This document shows positions 5,101 to 6,179 of a stretch of DNA of 6,179 nt, piece by piece; the stretch's first letter is position 1; each line of letters begins with the position of its first letter. The stretch is from RGIG4608 sp964534905 (lineage in GTDB: Bacteria; Bacillota; Clostridia; Oscillospirales; CAG-272). The notes under the pieces are model-generated. The model was given only the letters and a program-made list of their open reading frames with translations. It was not told the DNA's origin and made no database searches. The stretch is taken from positions 1 through 6,179 of the forward strand of contig CAZHPZ010000054.1 in the NCBI GenBank assembly GCA_964534905.1, read 5' to 3'. The position numbers were made by a program, and so were the translations under genes.

Positions 5101-6045
5101 TTATTTTCTTGCAATAACCTCTTTTGCACGATTGGCAATATTCTCTGCAGTAAGTCCGTAGTATTCCATAAGTGCGGGCACTGTACCGGAGCGTCCGAAT
5201 TCATCCTGAACGCCTATTCTTGCCATAGGTACGGGGCAATTCTCGACGAGCACCTCTGCAACCGCAGATCCGAGTCCGCCGTTGACGTTATGCTCCTCGG
5301 CAACAACAAGCGCGCCTGTTTCCTTTGCCGCCTTAACAAGGATATCCTTATCTATGGGCTTTATGGTATGAATATTGATAACTCTTGCACTAATGCCCTC
5401 TTTTGCAAGAAGCTCTTTTGCCTCAAGGCAGGTGCTGACCATAAATCCTGTTCCCACGAGAGTTACATCGGAACCGTCCGCAAGGAGCACGCCCTTTCCT
5501 ATCTCGAATTTATAATCTGCGTTATCGTTGATAACGGGAAGTGCATATCTGCCGAATCGCATATAAACGGGGCCGTCGTGAAGTATTGCCGCCTCAACCG
5601 CCGCACGCGTTTCAACTGCGTCCGCGGGATTGATGATAACCATCCCCGGGATTGATCTCATCGTTGCGAAATCTTCGTTACATTGGTGAGTTGCGCCGTC
5701 CTCTCCGACGGAAATACCGCCGTGAGTTGCACCTATTTTTACATTGAGATGTGTATATCCGATTGAGTTTCTTACCTGCTCGAATGCTCTGCCAGCTGCA
5801 AACATTGCGAATGTGGATGTAAATACGGTCTTGCCCGTAGATGCAATACCTGCCGCAACGCTCATCATATTTCCCTCTGCTATTCCGCAATCGAAAAATC
5901 TCTCCGGATACTGCTTTTTGAATATGCTTGTTTTTGTTGCCGCCGCAAGGTCTGCGTCAAGCACTACGAAATCATATTTGGGAGCAAGCTCACAAAGTGC
6001 ATTTCCGTATGCTTCTCTTGTTGCTACTTTTTTAACGTCTGCCAT
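5101..6045 (-). CDS. Transketolase, C-terminal subunit (split enzyme)
   Basis: Second half of a split transketolase, which moves two-carbon ketol units between sugar phosphates in the non-oxidative pentose phosphate pathway using thiamine diphosphate. Its 314 residues match the usual C-terminal subunit size. Visible features are GIAEGNMMSVAAGIA (54-68) with E57, the conserved glutamate that activates the cofactor; GEDGATHQ (114-121), the family's (G/E)DGPTHQ-like motif; and the C-terminal transketolase domain (about 185-305) including GTGFMVSTCLEA and VVAEEHNVNGGLGSAVAE. The ATG at 6045 has AGGAGG (6059-6054) 8 bases upstream. It begins 15 bases after the stop of the N-terminal subunit gene, so the two halves are cotranscribed and probably assemble together. 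A 1-deoxyxylulose-5-phosphate synthase C-terminal half is the main alternative, but the split arrangement and partner sequence favour transketolase. Confidence 0.95.
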   Translation of the reverse strand: MADVKKVATREAYGNALCELAPKYDFVVLDADLAAATKTSIFKKQYPERFFDCGIAEGNMMSVAAGIASTGKTVFTSTFAMFAAGRAFEQVRNSIGYTHLNVKIGATHGGISVGEDGATHQCNEDFATMRSIPGMVIINPADAVETRAAVEAAILHDGPVYMRFGRYALPVINDNADYKFEIGKGVLLADGSDVTLVGTGFMVSTCLEAKELLAKEGISARVINIHTIKPIDKDILVKAAKETGALVVAEEHNVNGGLGSAVAEVLVENCPVPMARIGVQDEFGRSGTVPALMEYYGLTAENIANRAKEVIARK

Positions 6046-6060
6046 TGTTATCTCCTCCTA

Positions 6061-6179
6061 TCAAATAAATCTCGTCTTAAGCTCTTCAACAGCAGCCGCA
6101 TGCTGCTCATCATTCGGAGCCGCACCGTGCCATGATACGGAGTTTTCCATAAAGGAAACGCCCTTACCCTTGGTGGTTT
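6061..6179 (-). CDS. Transketolase, N-terminal subunit (3' end only)
   Basis: The last 38 codons of a gene entering from the right edge; it ends with TGA at 6063-6061. The translation contains TKGKGVSFMENSVSWHG and APNDEQHAAAVEELKTRFI, matching the well-known end of the transketolase N-terminal (thiamine-diphosphate pyrophosphate-binding) subunit (KGKGVSFMEN..WHG.APND). Its start lies outside the window. It sits 15 bases upstream of the C-terminal subunit gene and is translated from the same mRNA. Confidence 0.93.
   Translation of the reverse strand, partial: TTKGKGVSFMENSVSWHGAAPNDEQHAAAVEELKTRFI

Noticed and set aside
5290..5655. Plus-strand open frame of 121 codons
   Set aside because: It is antisense to the transketolase C-terminal subunit and has no recognisable motif; it is a shadow of that gene.
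1..6179. CRISPR arrays, insertion sequences, toxin-antitoxin pairs or a new defence system
   Set aside because: No regularly spaced repeats, transposase, or pair of small coupled toxin/antitoxin-like genes can be seen; any cargo of the putative element would lie left of the window.

Overview
The window looks like chromosomal DNA of a Gram-positive anaerobe of the Clostridia type (Firmicutes/Bacillota, gut-like). The clues are strong AGGAGG-type Shine-Dalgarno sites, a consensus TTGACA-17-TATAAT promoter, a tRNA with an encoded CCA end, a transketolase split into two genes, and moderately AT-rich DNA. The genus cannot be fixed from this sequence alone.

Layout. Positions 1-774 (+) hold the 3' part of a tyrosine recombinase (integrase) that enters from the left. 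A 150-base leader with two hairpins follows, then a 61-residue protein of unknown function (925-1110, +, TTG start). Positions 1111-1250 hold no gene but contain short repeats and hairpins. A tRNA-Leu(UAG) lies on the minus strand (1310-1394) with its 3' end facing the integrase and a strong intrinsic terminator just beyond it (1251-1303). This is the usual arrangement at the integrase-proximal end of an element inserted at a tRNA gene, so the left ~1.1-1.3 kb is probably the end of a genomic island or integrative element, and everything to the right is host chromosome.

The host part is entirely on the minus strand. Read in the direction of transcription it is: the end of the transketolase N-terminal subunit (6179-6061), the transketolase C-terminal subunit (6045-5101), a hairpin with a short U run, mreC (5042-4215), nth (endonuclease III, 4213-3557), a serine hydrolase of the beta-lactamase/class C family (3546-1792), then a 77-residue small protein with its own consensus promoter (1655-1422), and the tRNA-Leu.

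How the genes fit together. The two transketolase halves form one enzyme of the non-oxidative pentose phosphate pathway. mreC, nth and the hydrolase are packed with 1-base and 10-base gaps and probably form one coupled operon joining cell-shape, DNA-repair and hydrolase functions. The usual partners mreB and mreD are not next to mreC. The 77-residue gene and tRNA-Leu are 27 bases apart with no terminator between them, so they probably share a transcript. I see no CRISPR array, insertion sequence, rRNA, or defence system. The most interesting parts are the putative element junction and the small-gene/tRNA transcription unit.
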